Source: Brienomyrus brachyistius
Taxonomy: Eukaryota > Chordata > Actinopteri > Osteoglossiformes > Mormyridae
Assembly: GCF_023856365.1 (NCBI RefSeq)
Contig: NC_064541.1
Location: 25,522,214 to 25,586,213, forward strand
Direction: 5' to 3'
DNA: 64,000 bases
Shown one piece after another: positions 50,801 through 59,525 of this stretch. The notes under the pieces are model-generated. The model was not told the DNA's origin and made no database searches. It was given only the letters and a program-made list of their open reading frames with translations. The position numbers and the translations under genes are program-made. Positions within the stretch are counted from its first letter, which is position 1. Each line of letters opens with the position of its first letter.

Positions 50801-51623
50801 AACCCAGCCTACTGTCACCAAAGGTGACAGGCCAATTCGCTTAGCTTCTCCCCCACCCTTTCTCTGTGGGCCACTCTTGACACTGGTTATTTCGTACACC
50901 ACAAAACTGACAGCTGTATCTCCGGAAATGCAACGTGACGCCACCTGACCTGGGGCGGTGGTGTAATCACAGCCGTCTCTCCAGCTAAGGGGTCTCACTC
51001 ATTGCCTCCTTCGGTGGACCTGGCACCTGTCACAGATGATTCATATAGCAAAGAGGAAGATTTGAAATACTTGACATGCGTCATTGACAGACTGACCCGT
51101 GTCACACTCGGGGAACCCAGAATTACATACGGGGTTTATCAAATCTCATTATTGACTTACTGCAAATTCTTCAATAGGACCTAAGCAGCTGCGTGCCGTG
51201 AGGATTAAGTGAGTTTTTCTGGGTCTGTTTAATATCGCAAACCTTTATTTCATATTAGGGATTCATCTCTGCTCAGTCTTAAAATCCTTCTAGAACATGA
51301 CCCATGTGCTTTGAGTGAGGTCCAGATGCAGAGTGGGGCGTAACTAAGTGTGTAAATTAGTATGGTGCACAAAGGATCACTTCAAATGCTAACATTCCTC
51401 ACCTCCGTGTGTCACGTGGAGGTCCATCCAGAGGAAGCTGGGAGCTGCAGAGTTCCAGACCGTCTACAAGTACTTGAAGCAGGCCAGGCAGCAGCAGGAG
51501 AGTGAAGCTCGGGTGTGGGAGAACCTCGGGCACCTAGTGGACCAACCCAGCAACTGCTTTGAGGTGGACCAGCTGCTGTACTATGAGAAAGTTTTGCAGA
51601 ACATCAGAGAGGGACACGCTTAA
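14659..51623 (+). CDS. nek11: NEK11 serine/threonine kinase gene, 15 coding exons
   Basis: NIMA-related kinase 11. In human it acts in the S/G2-M DNA-damage response, promoting CDC25A degradation downstream of CHK1. The exons below join in frame to 1704 bp (567 residues and stop); human is about 645. The kinase domain (about residues 28-285) has the Gly loop LGRGSFGTV (34-42), Lys60, HRDLKAKN (HRD Asp at 157) and DFG (174-176). The conserved tail VQKMTPRERMRL-KKLQAADEEA follows, then a basic coiled coil (EEKYEENCRRMQEL), an acidic segment (SEEDDEADEEL) and the C-terminal block CFEVDQLLYYE. The chosen start, MPKFREQE, corresponds to human MLKFQEAA. The linker after the kinase domain and the acidic region are shorter than in human. 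Identification very secure; the linker exons are least certain. Confidence 0.96.
15746..16410. repeat. 27-bp minisatellite
   Basis: About 24 copies of a unit containing gtagacagtggtggagact followed by gtatgtat, with small variants. It is in NEK11 intron 1. The long open frames it creates on both strands are repeat artefacts. Confidence 0.95.
17024..17311 (-). repeat. LTR, 3' copy
   Basis: 288 bp, reading the same as the other LTR over its whole length. TATA-like box at 17194-17201 and ATTAAA at 17113-17118 on the minus strand. Confidence 0.93.
17244..20030 (-). CDS. Proline-rich protein of the LTR element, function unknown
   Basis: 928 residues from the ATG at 20030, two bases inside the 5' LTR, to a stop within the 3' LTR. 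Visible parts: basic start MTDPTKKRRRRGRR (nuclear-localisation-like); acidic EEEELVLGPD and SEDEEDESF; a helical, non-repetitive segment around residues 160-225 (ALANQFFALQGLFWRALAEV, then LTVRLRRGFDTF); about 350 residues of tandem proline repeats (PADPAPVQPPL and PAAPGQAPPLQP types); and a Pro/Ser-rich end. The first 225 residues look like real coding sequence and could be Gag-like. The rest may stay open only because of GC content. The start could lie further upstream in the LTR. No cysteine-knuckle or protease motif seen. Confidence 0.5.
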   Translation of the reverse strand: MTDPTKKRRRRGRRIPEAPPLYLGACSLSSPGLPQEEEELVLGPDLGLYGLGPCSVARLWAPSEDEEDESFVFPDLEPLPTELLPPLERCDYRPERLANRGVRAMRDVIPRVPRALIRATSALPAPDVSVPPPAAATPEAYPSPLPGKTAALANQFFALQGLFWRALAEVAPPVSDEVEALTVRLRRGFDTFTPASEREDLDRLAGDLKQLLQLQRASVSPSEQPTLTAEPEPEQPSLPADPAPVQPPLPADPAPVQPPLPADPAPVQPPLPADPAPVQPPLPADPAPVQPPLPPSPLPPPAQPPSPLPPPAQPPSPLPPPAQPPPAQPPPAQPPSLPAAAPGQAPPLQQPAAPGQAPPLQQPAAPGPAPPLQPPPVPDRAPVPAEAPPLQPPAAAPGQAPPLQPPAAAPGQAPPLQPPAAAPGQAPPLQPAPVPDRVPVPDRAPVPAEAPPLQPPAAAPGQAPPLQPPAAAPGQAPPLQPAPVPDRAPVPDRAPVPDRAPVPDRAPVPVQAPPLQPPAAPGPAPPLQPPAAPGPAPPLQPPAAPGPAPPLQPPAAPGQAPPLQQPAAPGQAPPLQPPAAPDRAPVPSPPVTVSPSPRRTRPQPGVMSVSRKGRGHRRRAGVPPALPPGSPCLACAGARLPPAGPGPPGRLSPAGPSPVPRRPASLPSPGPGRSPGGSPTAAPRSPAGPLPPALPRTSPPAAAPPSSVPSPWPLPAPSSPSLVLPPAPSLAPPRVPRPVSSAPSRSPSAPASRPPAAPPAAARRPLGLPRAPLCSPAFSPFSPALVPPLFAPPPVFPPFSVPRSFVPPVSAPCVPPSPSGFPPFTPGPFVPPVPSVSPFLVCLSTFPALCQLLSYVLSLALFCASVLFPLRCVDSVLVFQVLVPWSRPVLRLLLGAPGVARLWGGVLSCPARPLLLCATPPNYPRVIS
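18275..19350. repeat. GC-rich tandem repeats inside the LTR element
   Basis: Several nested arrays: an approximately 39-bp unit containing gctgcaggtggctgcagtgg, short cgcaggcggcggctg arrays, and five copies of a 36-bp unit (19150-19320). All are in frame with the minus-strand reading frame. Confidence 0.9.
20033..20320 (-). repeat. LTR, 5' copy
   Basis: 288 bp. TATA-like box at 20203-20210 and ATTAAA at 20122-20127 on the minus strand. Confidence 0.93.
21395..21452. repeat. 13-bp tandem repeat
   Basis: About 4.4 copies of cattgccccagtg. Confidence 0.92.
21504..21605. mobile_element. hAT-type MITE, 102 bp
   Basis: Inverted termini CAGTGTTTCTCAAACCGGT and actggtttgagaaacactg. 8-bp flanks ctttaatg/ctttaagg (7 of 8 match). 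Confidence 0.85.
25290..25440. repeat. Degenerate SINE-like fragment
   Basis: Has the ctgtccaaagcaacgtacaa motif frequent in fish short repeats and a box-B-like ggatttaaaccc. Boundaries uncertain. Confidence 0.45.
25486..25651 (+). CDS. nek11: NEK11 exon 2
   Basis: 166 bp, KVLKEVPVGDLNPDE to CIITEYCE. Completes the catalytic Lys region. Acceptor ctggcag, donor gtgaga, phase 0. Confidence 0.95.
28200..28400 (+). mobile_element. Degenerate tRNA-derived SINE
   Basis: Box-B-like ggtttgaatctc (28249-28260), then the ctgaggtacc/gcccccaagcactgctc body and a ttatggggcac stretch, as in old fish SINEs. Confidence 0.5.
29790..29960 (-). mobile_element. Degenerate SINE-like repeat
   Basis: On the minus strand, tggctcagtggttta (box-A-like) and gggtttgaatcctgc (box-B-like) occur in order, followed by the ttgagcaaggcc-type body. 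Confidence 0.5.
30488..30606 (+). CDS. nek11: NEK11 exon 3
   Basis: 119 bp, DGDLDCKLEEL to GVHYMHQ. Acceptor gactgcag, donor gtgggt. Confidence 0.95.
31077..31141 (+). CDS. nek11: NEK11 exon 4 (HRD loop)
   Basis: 65 bp, KILHRDLKAKNIFLKKNIVKI, catalytic loop. Acceptor atcccag, donor gtaagt. Confidence 0.95.
31394..31520 (+). CDS. nek11: NEK11 exon 5 (DFG and activation loop)
   Basis: 127 bp, GDFGVSRLLNGSCDL, then TGTPFYMSPE and KSDI. Acceptor tggtcag, donor gtaagc. Confidence 0.96.
32165..32382. repeat. 28-bp minisatellite
   Basis: About 7.8 copies of a unit beginning ctggcctggggtctcgctta and ending gctgcacg. Confidence 0.94.
32815..32987. mobile_element. hAT-type MITE, 173 bp
   Basis: Inverted termini CAGTGTTTCCCCACCGAGTC and gactgggttgggaaacactg, perfect 8-bp target duplication cattaggc at 32807-32814 and 32988-32995. 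Same family as 21504-21605, with a longer centre. In NEK11 intron 5. Confidence 0.92.
33967..34116 (+). CDS. nek11: NEK11 exon 6
   Basis: 150 bp, SLGCLLYEMCSLERAF to LGAILE. Acceptor tattcag, donor gtaagt. Confidence 0.95.
34875..34953 (+). CDS. nek11: NEK11 exon 7 (end of kinase domain)
   Basis: 79 bp, MLSKDPAVRPSAADLL to EENMQ. Acceptor tgcccag, donor gtgggc, phase 0. The position equivalent to human Ser273 is Ala here. Confidence 0.94.
35180..35346. mobile_element. Palindromic MITE
   Basis: Imperfect inverted ends of about 43 bp (aagcaggatttcttgtttagc versus the reverse complement of gctaaacaataaatcctact). Almost nothing lies between the arms. Target duplication not resolved. In NEK11 intron 7. 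Confidence 0.65.
35637..35695 (+). CDS. nek11: NEK11 exon 8 (linker)
   Basis: 59 bp, SIRLKIYSKAQKCERHAGV. Acceptor ctctgcag, donor gtgagt. Phase fits exons 7 and 9, but similarity to the human linker is weak and the segment is shorter. Confidence 0.75.
36146..36181. repeat. (ATT)n microsatellite
   Basis: Trinucleotide run in NEK11 intron 8. Confidence 0.85.
36393..36500 (+). CDS. nek11: NEK11 exon 9
   Basis: 108 bp, QKTVPLGHSDVQKMT, then PRERMRLKKLQAADEE. Acceptor cccctag, donor gtatgt. Confidence 0.94.
36806..36899 (+). CDS. nek11: NEK11 exon 10 (coiled coil)
   Basis: 94 bp, HLAEEKYEENCRRMQEL to VSVDVLN. Acceptor cacaacag, donor gtaaga, phase 0. The intron/exon start is partly duplicated at 38163-38310. 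Confidence 0.94.
36970..37590. repeat. 47-bp minisatellite after NEK11 exon 10
   Basis: About 13 copies of a unit with ctccacaggagcattctcta followed by actgagtactaactgtactc. It starts about 70 bp after the exon 10 donor. There is no spacer variation, so it is not a CRISPR array. Confidence 0.95.
37737..37845 (+). CDS. nek11: NEK11 exon 11 (predicted)
   Basis: 109 bp, ESTEATGSHITGSLG to LSQLEGD. Acceptor tttttcag, donor gtgaga. It starts in phase 0 and ends in phase 1, exactly what exons 10 and 12 need. Identified from splice signals and phase; sequence similarity to human is low, as expected for this region. Confidence 0.75.
38163..38310 (+). pseudogene. Partial duplicate of NEK11 intron 9/exon 10
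   Basis: Copy of 36668-36838 with an internal deletion of about 24 bp. It keeps the acceptor cacaacag and the first codons of exon 10 (HLAEEKHEENW), but diverges before the donor. Confidence 0.88.
38623..38740. repeat. 23-bp tandem repeat
   Basis: About five copies of a unit with ccttaatgatactaacatg. Confidence 0.9.
38845..39320. repeat. 10-bp minisatellite
   Basis: About 46 copies of catccctacg and close variants (catccctaag, catccctaca). In NEK11 intron 11. Confidence 0.95.
39341..42231. other. NEK11 intron 11, 3' part
   Basis: Contains a copy of the 'tccccaca' dispersed repeat (41164-41400) and one half of a 20-bp direct repeat pair. No coding exon recognised. Confidence 0.6.
41164..41400. 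repeat. Dispersed fish repeat ('tccccaca' family), copy 2
   Basis: Shares ttttgattgcagtcacagat, gaggtttata, tgtggggacc and tgtccccaca in the same order as 4130-4405. Confidence 0.7.
42232..42338 (+). CDS. nek11: NEK11 exon 12 (acidic region)
   Basis: 107 bp, IPVDPQKAEAHYNEDGF to EELTIGQ. Aligns with human HEIPEDP and the acidic stretch. Acceptor tttctag, donor gtatga. Confidence 0.92.
43780..44705. mobile_element. Possible DNA transposon with imperfect inverted ends
   Basis: The left end gcgcttctccactgcaccat, with tacggtactttcgatact, mirrors the right end (reverse complement gccgtttttccaccacacca, then ttggtacttcgag). No transposase frame and no sure target duplication. In NEK11 intron 12. 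Confidence 0.5.
44837..44900 (+). CDS. nek11: NEK11 exon 13
   Basis: 64 bp, QDSDLEAMVSYMKNIL to DPST. Acceptor ttccagcag is a NAGNAG; the first AG is used here. Donor gtgagt. Confidence 0.92.
45205..45325. repeat. Short imperfect tandem repeat, about 3 copies
   Basis: Recurring ccagtgcactgcc(t/g)taggc motif in NEK11 intron 13. Confidence 0.75.
45456..45543 (+). CDS. nek11: NEK11 exon 14
   Basis: 88 bp, EVPERGCPSPRAPT to AETRMQRIR. Acceptor ttgtgcag, donor gtgagt. Confidence 0.9.
45843..46083. repeat. About 83-bp imperfect triplicate
   Basis: Three diverged copies, each with tgaatacatttacaaggaaa-like start, aactgaaa-ctgatt and ctttaagacattggcctac-like end. In NEK11 intron 14. Confidence 0.8.
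47491..47633. repeat. 25-bp minisatellite
   Basis: About 5.5 copies of a unit with tactgttagctctgataatg and ctaag. Confidence 0.94.
48613..48735. repeat. 30-bp tandem repeat
   Basis: Three near-identical copies with agaggtcagatcacatatca and gttccctcac, then a diverged fourth. Confidence 0.9.
49942..50293 (-). mobile_element. tRNA-derived SINE with (ATCC)n tail
   Basis: On the minus strand: head with box A tggtgcagtggtta (50265-50278) and box B ggttcgagtctc (50224-50235), the tgcatgttctccccatgtcg body, and a tail ending in a ggat repeat. Perfect 10-bp target duplication tactgatgtc at 49932-49941 and 50294-50303. Very common type in fish genomes. Confidence 0.92.
51422..51623 (+). CDS. nek11: NEK11 exon 15 (stop codon)
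   Basis: 202 bp, SIQRKLGAAEFQTVYKYL, NCFEVDQLLYYEKVLQN, ending REGHA and TAA at 51621. Acceptor cgtggag (weak tract). Confidence 0.94.
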
Positions 51624-52070
51624 CCAGGGCAGCTGCTCTACTCACCCACAGACACATCTTGGTCGCCATGATTTAGGCCCCCAATCTGAAATCTGGGGCA
51701 GTGGTAGTATCCACTTAACCAAAGGTTTACTAACAGGGTCACATGGGCTTGTTCTACTCCACCCTTCCGTAAATTTGTTTAAGGACCATGTGCCTCGCAT
51801 ATCAAATACTGACCCCCTCAGTCGGAGAATGTGACTGATGGGTAGCTGGAAAAACATGAGAGTTTCACATTTTTCATTTCCTGCACCAAATGTGTAGATG
51901 TGCAGGGGGAGGGTGGGAACTCGACTGTGCATCACATCGAACAGTAAGCACTGCAAAACAAACACGGCAAAACAGCATCTAGTCTAGGCCTCCGTTTTAA
52001 TTGTATTTAAAAAGCAACATTTCACTAATGTACCGTACAGCTGTAATAAAGGATGTGCTGTGACATGCTC
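51624..52070 (+). other. nek11: NEK11 3' UTR with polyadenylation signal
   Basis: AATAAA at 52045-52050 about 420 bp after the stop codon, followed by a TG-rich stretch. The cleavage site is inferred. Confidence 0.7.
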
Positions 52071-55000
52071 TTTCTGCTTCCTTTATATATTTTTCATTTC
52101 ATCTGCCCTGAGGTGGGGAGGAACTGCAAAGAGAATGAGTCAAAAATTTTTTCAAGGCAGGCCAAAAAAAAAAAATCACAGGTGAGTGTTGTGTTCTGTG
52201 GGGCCGGCGGAGAATGGTGTCATATTCCTGTATGACGCTTAAGGGCATAACCTCAGAAGGGGAGGGGGGGGGGGGGGGGTGGTGCTGCCTCACAGATAGT
52301 CAACATGGGGAGATAATTAACCCAGTGGAACGAAACTGCCTTGGTGTCTGCTAAGACTGCCCACAAGCTGTTTGTCATACCTTGGTTTAAAACTTCCAAC
52401 ATGCATGCTATTAGAGATCTATGTGCTAATTGCTAGATGTGGCTTGTGCAATATAAATCCAGAAGGTGTAGCAGGTCACAGTGGATACCGTCCCATCCCA
52501 CTTAATTATAGTTTAATCGCGCAACTGTTCATCCTGGCTTCGTCATCAGATAGGGAGCAGCCATGAGGTTAGTCAGTGTGGGCTTAGCTCTCTTTTTAAA
52601 AGCAGCAACAAAAATAGTCAACGGATCTCCATAATCATAGCAGAAGACTCACCATAGTCCTGAAAGTCCCCGGAACAGGAATGACTGGCAATAAATAGAT
52701 GCTTAATTTGCAGGTAAGGTTGCTGAAGACAGTTAGAACCATGAATATTCATTTATCTAATAAAAAAAAAACATGATGAATGTCAAAGAACTTGAATTGA
52801 AATAGTTTGAGCAGCCAGTTTGAATGGTGTCAGAGGGCCTGGGGGGGGGGGGGGGGGTGAGTCAGACAGTCATCTGCTGAAGCCGTGCCAGCCTGTAGCT
52901 GACACCCAGACCCTCAGAGTGGCTGAAGCAGAACTGTGCTATTGCTACAGTGACAAGTAGCATGTGCCAGTCAGCAGGCAAACAGCCTCTGTTACGTTGC
53001 CCTTTCACCCTGCTGACGGTAGGACGGCTGGGTCCATGTCTCCAGCTTCACATCTGCAAAGTTTAACTCCAAGACTGAATATGTATGATGTCTTTTAAAT
53101 GCTGCAGGAACAAACCACAGGCTGCGGTTTTTGGGAAAAGATAATTCTGCCTGTTGTCAGTAAGGTCTGTGCCTCCCTTGGCTGGAATGGTTAATGTTAA
53201 GGCTGAGGATGAACACGCTAAACATGCCCTCCATCAGCATGGAAACGCAGACAAACACAGAATGGCTTAGTATCACCACACCAAGTTACTTTACTGGCAG
53301 CTAAATGTGGAGGAATTTGGGAGAAAAATGAGAGGGTCCGTAATCCTGATGGTTTCACAGTCGGCAGAACCGTGCGGAGGTGGGCTGCCGATGCAGCTGC
53401 TGATCCCGCCTTGGCTCACAGAAGGGTTTATTACGCTGTATCGACAGCCTTTTGACAAATGTGGAGAGCAATACCTCTCTCCTGCGAATACCCGTCTCAC
53501 TTTCAGGAAAGATGGTTTTAATAATCCCTCCTATTGATTCACCATTGTGTGCACCTGAAAAGGCCACTTACCAGTTACCTGGCTCCCCACGGCGATTCAC
53601 GGGGGTCTTTCTGTAGACCAACATCCTCCTCACACCCTGCTGTGCCAGGCTGTGAAATATGATCGAGGGAAACAAGCATCGAGGCATAAATAAAAACTCA
53701 TGAATTCAAAATCAAATCACCTACCATAAAAGGGTAAAGCACAGGCTATATACTATGAAGAAAATCCTCAGGAAAAGAGAACAGACAAAATAGTGGAGAC
53801 ACTGAATGAGAAAGGACTTTATGAAACAAGTGGCTAACAGATCCAACTACAACTGAATCATATTAGGCTGAATGCCATTAGCAGTATAGGTCAGTTATAA
53901 AGGGATCTGATCATCAGCACTTTGAGATTTGAGTGTGATATGAGGCAAGTAACAGAGATACTAAGAGGCCAAAAAGTCAGGGCCTGAGCTGCAGAATTAT
54001 TTAATATCTCAGGGGAATGGGCTTAAAAATCACTGCGGTATATAGCAGGTCTGGGAAACCTGCTTCGGCAAAAAGGGAACAAAAGGGGAACAAAGGGGGA
54101 ACAAAAGGGGAACAAAAGGGGAACAAAAGGGGAACAAAAGGGGAACATGGCAGCTCCTCGGCATTGAGAGATGGATTCCTAATGCTATACCGAAGCTGCT
54201 TATCAGCATAAAAACCCCCAAAATGACCTCAGACCTGATTCAGCACCTCTGTGACCCTGTCTGAATGAAAACTCTACACCATAAATGCAGAATCCCAACA
54301 GCATTTCAGTTCATGGATGTTTCTGTTAGTTACATCCTACACAAAAACACAGAGAAGGTTGGAGAGTTGAATAGAGAACCATGGTGATTGTTTGAATTGT
54401 GAGCTGCCGCTCATTGGTAATAAATGCCAGATTGTACAGAGAGCAGTCTGTCATTTTGCCAAAAGACAAAAATAAGCCTCACAAAATTTGTGGCACGACT
54501 GCCATTGAGAAACTGCACGTATAAAACGCACAGTTCACATATATGCAAAACCCGATGTAAGCAACACCAAAGCTGAACCCCTCAGTGCAGGAAAAAATCA
54601 TATGGCTGTCACATATGACGTGATATATGATAATGACTCATTCATGTTGATGAAAGAGTTCAGCGTGAGAGCGCCATCATTCAATCCTTTTCCTCAGAAT
54701 ATTCTCTGAAATCAATGCAATGTAGTTCTACATTCATTCCCAGTTACCTGTCTTGGGTCAGAACTGGGAAGACTGTAGCTTGCCGTCAAAGGCCTGTGAG
54801 GCCTCACCCTAACACGAGTGGGCAGTATGACTGATCTCCGAAACATTACAGATCTAATGTCATCGTGAGTAGACCAGGCTTGATACGAGAAGGGGTGCTG
54901 TGAGATTTTGGCTCAACGTACGTTACTATGCAAAAATCCTCCAAAGAAGATTATGCTTAAATTAATTATCTTCATTTTGCTGCAAAACTGTGCATGTATG

Positions 55001-58000
55001 TCTGTTAGCCATTTCAAATCCTCTCTGAAAATCACTCCAATTTCTGCATTAACTATCCGATTCACTGTTTATTCAGTTTTGTATTTGTTCATTCATCTGC
55101 TAGCATTCTGTGTTTGGCTAATCATTCCCTCATCAAGTTTGACTAATTAAGCTAATTAAATAAATGAATCTGAAATTCAATGCATGGAATGGCTGGGATG
55201 CCTCTGAGGAGTGGTTTGGAAACCAAAGTGGTGTTCATCTAGCCACCCAAGAAGACGCATTTACAAATATACACTTATTACCCAGATAAATAGCTTTAAA
55301 CACCTCTTTGACAACTGAAACCTTTTGTACAGTTCTGTAGGTGGGGTTTAACTGTTTAGATAGCAAGTGAACAGAGTGGCACCAATCTTATGTGCCTAAA
55401 GATGGGAAACGGACCATCATGAAAAACTGATGCTGGTGGATCATCGTGACTGTAATTAAAGTATATATTGGGCAGTTATTAAAAGATGATATGCTGAGGC
55501 AATAATAAAATTGGCAATGGATAATGCATATATAATGCAATATTCAATTCTGCATAATATATAAAATTATGCAGAATTTAATCACCACTAAATTGTCTTT
55601 GCAGCTTTGGAGATTGTACCCATACAGAAAGGCTTCATATTTTGGTAGTAATTATTTTCTCCTTTTGTTATGATACTTGCGATGTACTTTTCAGTATTTC
55701 CATGGAGTTTGCACTATAACAGCATAAAATCATAAATGGAAGGTTTCATTGCATATCTCCAAAAACACCCATTCCAGTACTAATGAGGAACAAAGGGACA
55801 TGAATAGAAGAAATGGAACATAAGGGCTGGCTGCTCTCTGGAGAAAACCCACCTTTTTCCTTGGCAATTAGGGACTGATTTCAGGGGACTGCAGGGGGTC
55901 ATTGCCATTGCTGTCTGAGGCGCCTGTCCGCTTGGCGCGCTCCTACAGCCCAGGCTCCAGGTTTCCCCGACCCTGGGACAGACGGCACCCGCGGCATTGC
56001 AGGGCTGCCCATTTGATCAGCCCCCGGATTCTAAATTACTGTAATCAGGCCCAGTGTCCCCTGCACATAAAAGGGTGTGACAGGGCGTCAGGGCTGGAGA
56101 GCAGCCACAGAACCGCATGCCGTGATAATCACAGGCTCTGCCCATCCAACAGCAATGCGGGGATCACAGTTAATATGACAGGAGCGCAGTGCATGAGGTC
56201 TCCCCAGGGGACCAGGGGGCAGTGTGGAGCAGGCAAAAAGTAGCCACCTTCTTTTAGGGCTTTTAAAACAAAAAGCCAAATTTCATCTTCTGACTACATG
56301 AAAACAAAAAAAAAATTGAGTTATGACCAAAATGAGGTCTCTTGGGCTCTTATTTCATCCTGTGACAAAATATTTAACAGTAGCTCAACTATGCTTGGTT
56401 TTTGAAGAAAACAAAATGTGAAAGTTATAGAATCCACACTTAAACCAAAGCACAGCACACTCTTCCTCAGTCTAGGTATAGATCATAGCTGGAGACTGTA
56501 CTTAGCAACAGCTCAAGGACAGAGATGCTGGGATCCATCTCGGAGGAGTTGGAGCAGATGAGTGAGCCCCAGAACGGGGGCTCCTCAGGTGGCAGCTCAT
56601 CTGGTGCCTTTATTTAATTTTCAGCGGTTAATTAATCATTGTTATTTGTTTTTTAATCCAAGGAAAAATTTACTTTTTTGGTACATCAGGCTGGATGTCC
56701 TCATCAAGGGTTCAAGAGCAGGACCGGTGCTGGGTTTATGGGTTCAGGTTCCTTTCCCCGACCCTGGGACAGACAGCACCCTTTTTATGGTGTCATTTGG
56801 CAAAGTCTTACAACTGGATTTCTCTATAATGAAAAAAGCAAAAAATCAAGTAAGAAAGTCAGCTGATTTTAGGTAGCTCTGCTATTGCAATTGAGGGCAT
56901 AGAATGTGTTATGTCTGGTAGATAAATAGGTGTGGAAGGTCCACCATCTGGTTGTATATGTCAGGGAAGGTCCACTGTGTGAGTGATGACCAAGGGGTTA
57001 AATGTCCATAACCTGATTGTCCAGTGTAACAAACGGTGACTGCCCCTAAAATGTCCAGCCAGGGATTTCTCAGACGTCGTAGCTTAAAATCAGCACCAAA
57101 ATTCCTGCTTCCAAGCCAGTTGACCCAACCAGGACAGGAGCTGACAAGAAGTGAGGCTGGAAAAGACTGTGGAAGATCAGAGTGCTGAAGAAGAAAGAGC
57201 TGTGAGGACAGAAAGAAAACACTCGATCGACCGAAGAGAGCGCCCCGGTTATAAAAAGCCATTTCCTACAAGTGTCCTGCCTTCAGTGGCCTTAGAAATG
57301 GGTCGCATTTCACTTCCAGGTCTGATGTCACTGCTTGAAAAATTCTTACGCCTGAATGGTCCCACTGTTTCTAAGCTAAAGCCTAAGATTTCCATTTCCC
57401 CAGGGCCATGTCGCGCTGGGGGACATGCGATCTGAGAGAACTTCAGTCATCAGGTGCCGTGTACCTGGCTTGGCTTTCCAAGCTAGAAATGCTGTGTTTT
57501 GAAGGTCAGTGAAGCCCCACTGGAGCGGCGCTTCCACTTCCCCTCCTATTGTTTACTTCATTATCCTTCCTCCTGCCCACGTTACCCACGTCACCCCTGT
57601 AGAAACGCTTTGATGTTTTAGCGAAGCGATTCAGGTACGATCCCAAGGGCACGACAGGAACTGGAAGCCACATTCTTATAACGGCCTGGGGGGGGTTGGC
57701 TTGCCCTTTCATAAAGTTCTTTGAGGAAGTTTGATTTTTCAAGCCATTATTGTGTGAACAATTACATATTTCTGAACTATTTAATGGTTTTCCAATCCAA
57801 TAACCCCACCATGTTTCATTTAAAATTACAGGTTCACCAGACACTTTTGGTTAATTACATAGAAGATTTTAATTTAAATAATACAGACATTGCCCTGTGG
57901 GATTCAGAACGAGCACTGGTCACAAGTATGGTTCCTTAGCTCTGTCAGCTGTGCCATTTCTGGAACATTCCACATCTTTTTCTCAGATGGCTGCATTCAT

Positions 58001-59132
58001 GCATACAGGAAAACATACACAATTTCTCTAAAACTGACAATAGTAAAATTTAAATTAGGGTTACAGTTATTAACATAAATGCATAATGCATGAAATATAG
58101 CTCTGCAGAGGATGACATTTTTCTCATTAGTTTCACATATATATGACATTTATTTGCTGCTGTGGAGAAACATAAATGGTAATTATTTATTTAGGTGTGT
58201 TCCTGGGTCTGCAGCATGAAAACTAGCAGGCTTATTGCCATTAAAATGAACAAATAATTCATCTGTAAAATGACCAACAAGAAGAAAATATGTACGTTTC
58301 AAGATTCAACAACTGCCCTGAGAGACGTGGGATATGCCATGATGGTAATATGGATTTATTAGGCTCCCAGTTTTGATTTTTAAAGTGCAAATGAGGCGAT
58401 GGAGGGAACAGCCCTCAGCCTTCGGGAGATTTTCTCAGTTGGCTTGTGAGCCTCTTCGTTTATCAGCTGTGTCTCCAGTTGGACTAAGGGAGAGGCACAA
58501 ACTGTGAAATCAGTTCCAAAATGGCAGTACATTCATCTCTCAAGGCAGGAAAATGTTATTGTGCCTCCAGAAAGTGTATTTTGGATCCACAATGGAATGT
58601 GTGTGTGCTAATTACTTTATTTACACTGTCAATATTTCTACACACGTATTTGCAGACGTATGGGGGAAAACGTGTGATATGGGAGTGAGAGAGTGGGTAC
58701 CCAGGTGTCACTGAGCTCTAGGGGCGTGCGAATCGCAACAGTGGAGGGAATTACTGGGTCAGGCAGAGGGAAGCCGGTACTTTGGGCTAAGTCTGGACAG
58801 AAAGGGCTGAAGCTTCCACTGGCTCACTGGGCCAGGTTCTCATGTTGGCCCGTCTGGGATTTCGCAGGGTGACACTCAGGGCAGGGGCCTACACCAAATC
58901 CCGAGTACGACTGTAAAACTGACCCTGCCTTGCTGTGTCTCTGTTACCCTGAGTGGGCTCCTCTTCCTGGGGGAGAGAAGGACAGGCCTCCAGCGATATC
59001 TGGGGATTTTCACACGCTTGATCATTCTCCTTGATTGTGTGGTGGTCGCTGTCCAGGCGTGTGGTGCTGAAGCTTTGCAGAGGGTCAGTTCCCCACATAA
59101 ATGCCAGCGATCCAGCGCGCAAGTATGCAGCT
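52071..59132. other. Gene-free region after NEK11, part 1
   Basis: AT-rich unique-looking sequence with poly-G runs (52262-52279, 52841-52857) and a minisatellite at 54070-54147. No exon with family similarity on either strand. Confidence 0.6.
54070..54147. repeat. 11-bp minisatellite
   Basis: About seven copies of aaaaggggaac. Confidence 0.93.
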
Positions 59133-59525
59133 CCAATCAAAAGTCTGGGCACACCTACTGAAAATCATTTGTTATTCAATACTGACCGTAAGCACACCTT
59201 GAAGTTTTATAAATACTGTGTCATCTTGTGATCAAGGAAAGAGATGGAGTGCTGTGACAGATGACCACAATCCTCCAACCTAGACCTTCTTGAGCTGCTT
59301 TGGGATGAGTTGGATTGAAGAGTAAGAGCAAGGTAGCCGGCTGGTGTAAAGAACTTGTGGAAGCTCCTTTGGTACAGCTGGAGGATCAGTCCTGGTGGCT
59401 ACAGTACATCACGTGGCTGCTTGAAAGAATGCGACAAGTCTGCAAAGCTGTCATTTTAGCAAAAGGGGTCTGTTTTTGAGGATTTGAACACATCTCCCAG
59501 TATTTTACATGTATTACTTCATTGC
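59133..59525 (+). mobile_element. Tc1-like transposon remnant
   Basis: tctgggcacacctactgaaa is typical of fish Tc1 ends. The plus strand at 59277-59318 reads NLDLLELLWDELD and stop, close to the LNPIE-LLWDELD region of Tc1 transposases. Heavily decayed. Confidence 0.65.

Larger units (their letters stand above)
45544..51421. other. NEK11 intron 14, no exon seen
   Basis: 5.9 kb containing the 83-bp triplicate, two minisatellites and a SINE. The stretch 46300-46970 looks like unassigned repeat material; nothing else recognised. Confidence 0.6.

Noticed and set aside
53307..53537. 76-residue plus-strand open frame
   Set aside because: No splice context, no similarity and no conserved motif; in the gene-free region.
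57151..57435. 94-residue plus-strand open frame
   Set aside because: No recognisable family; charged composition only, and no supporting signals.
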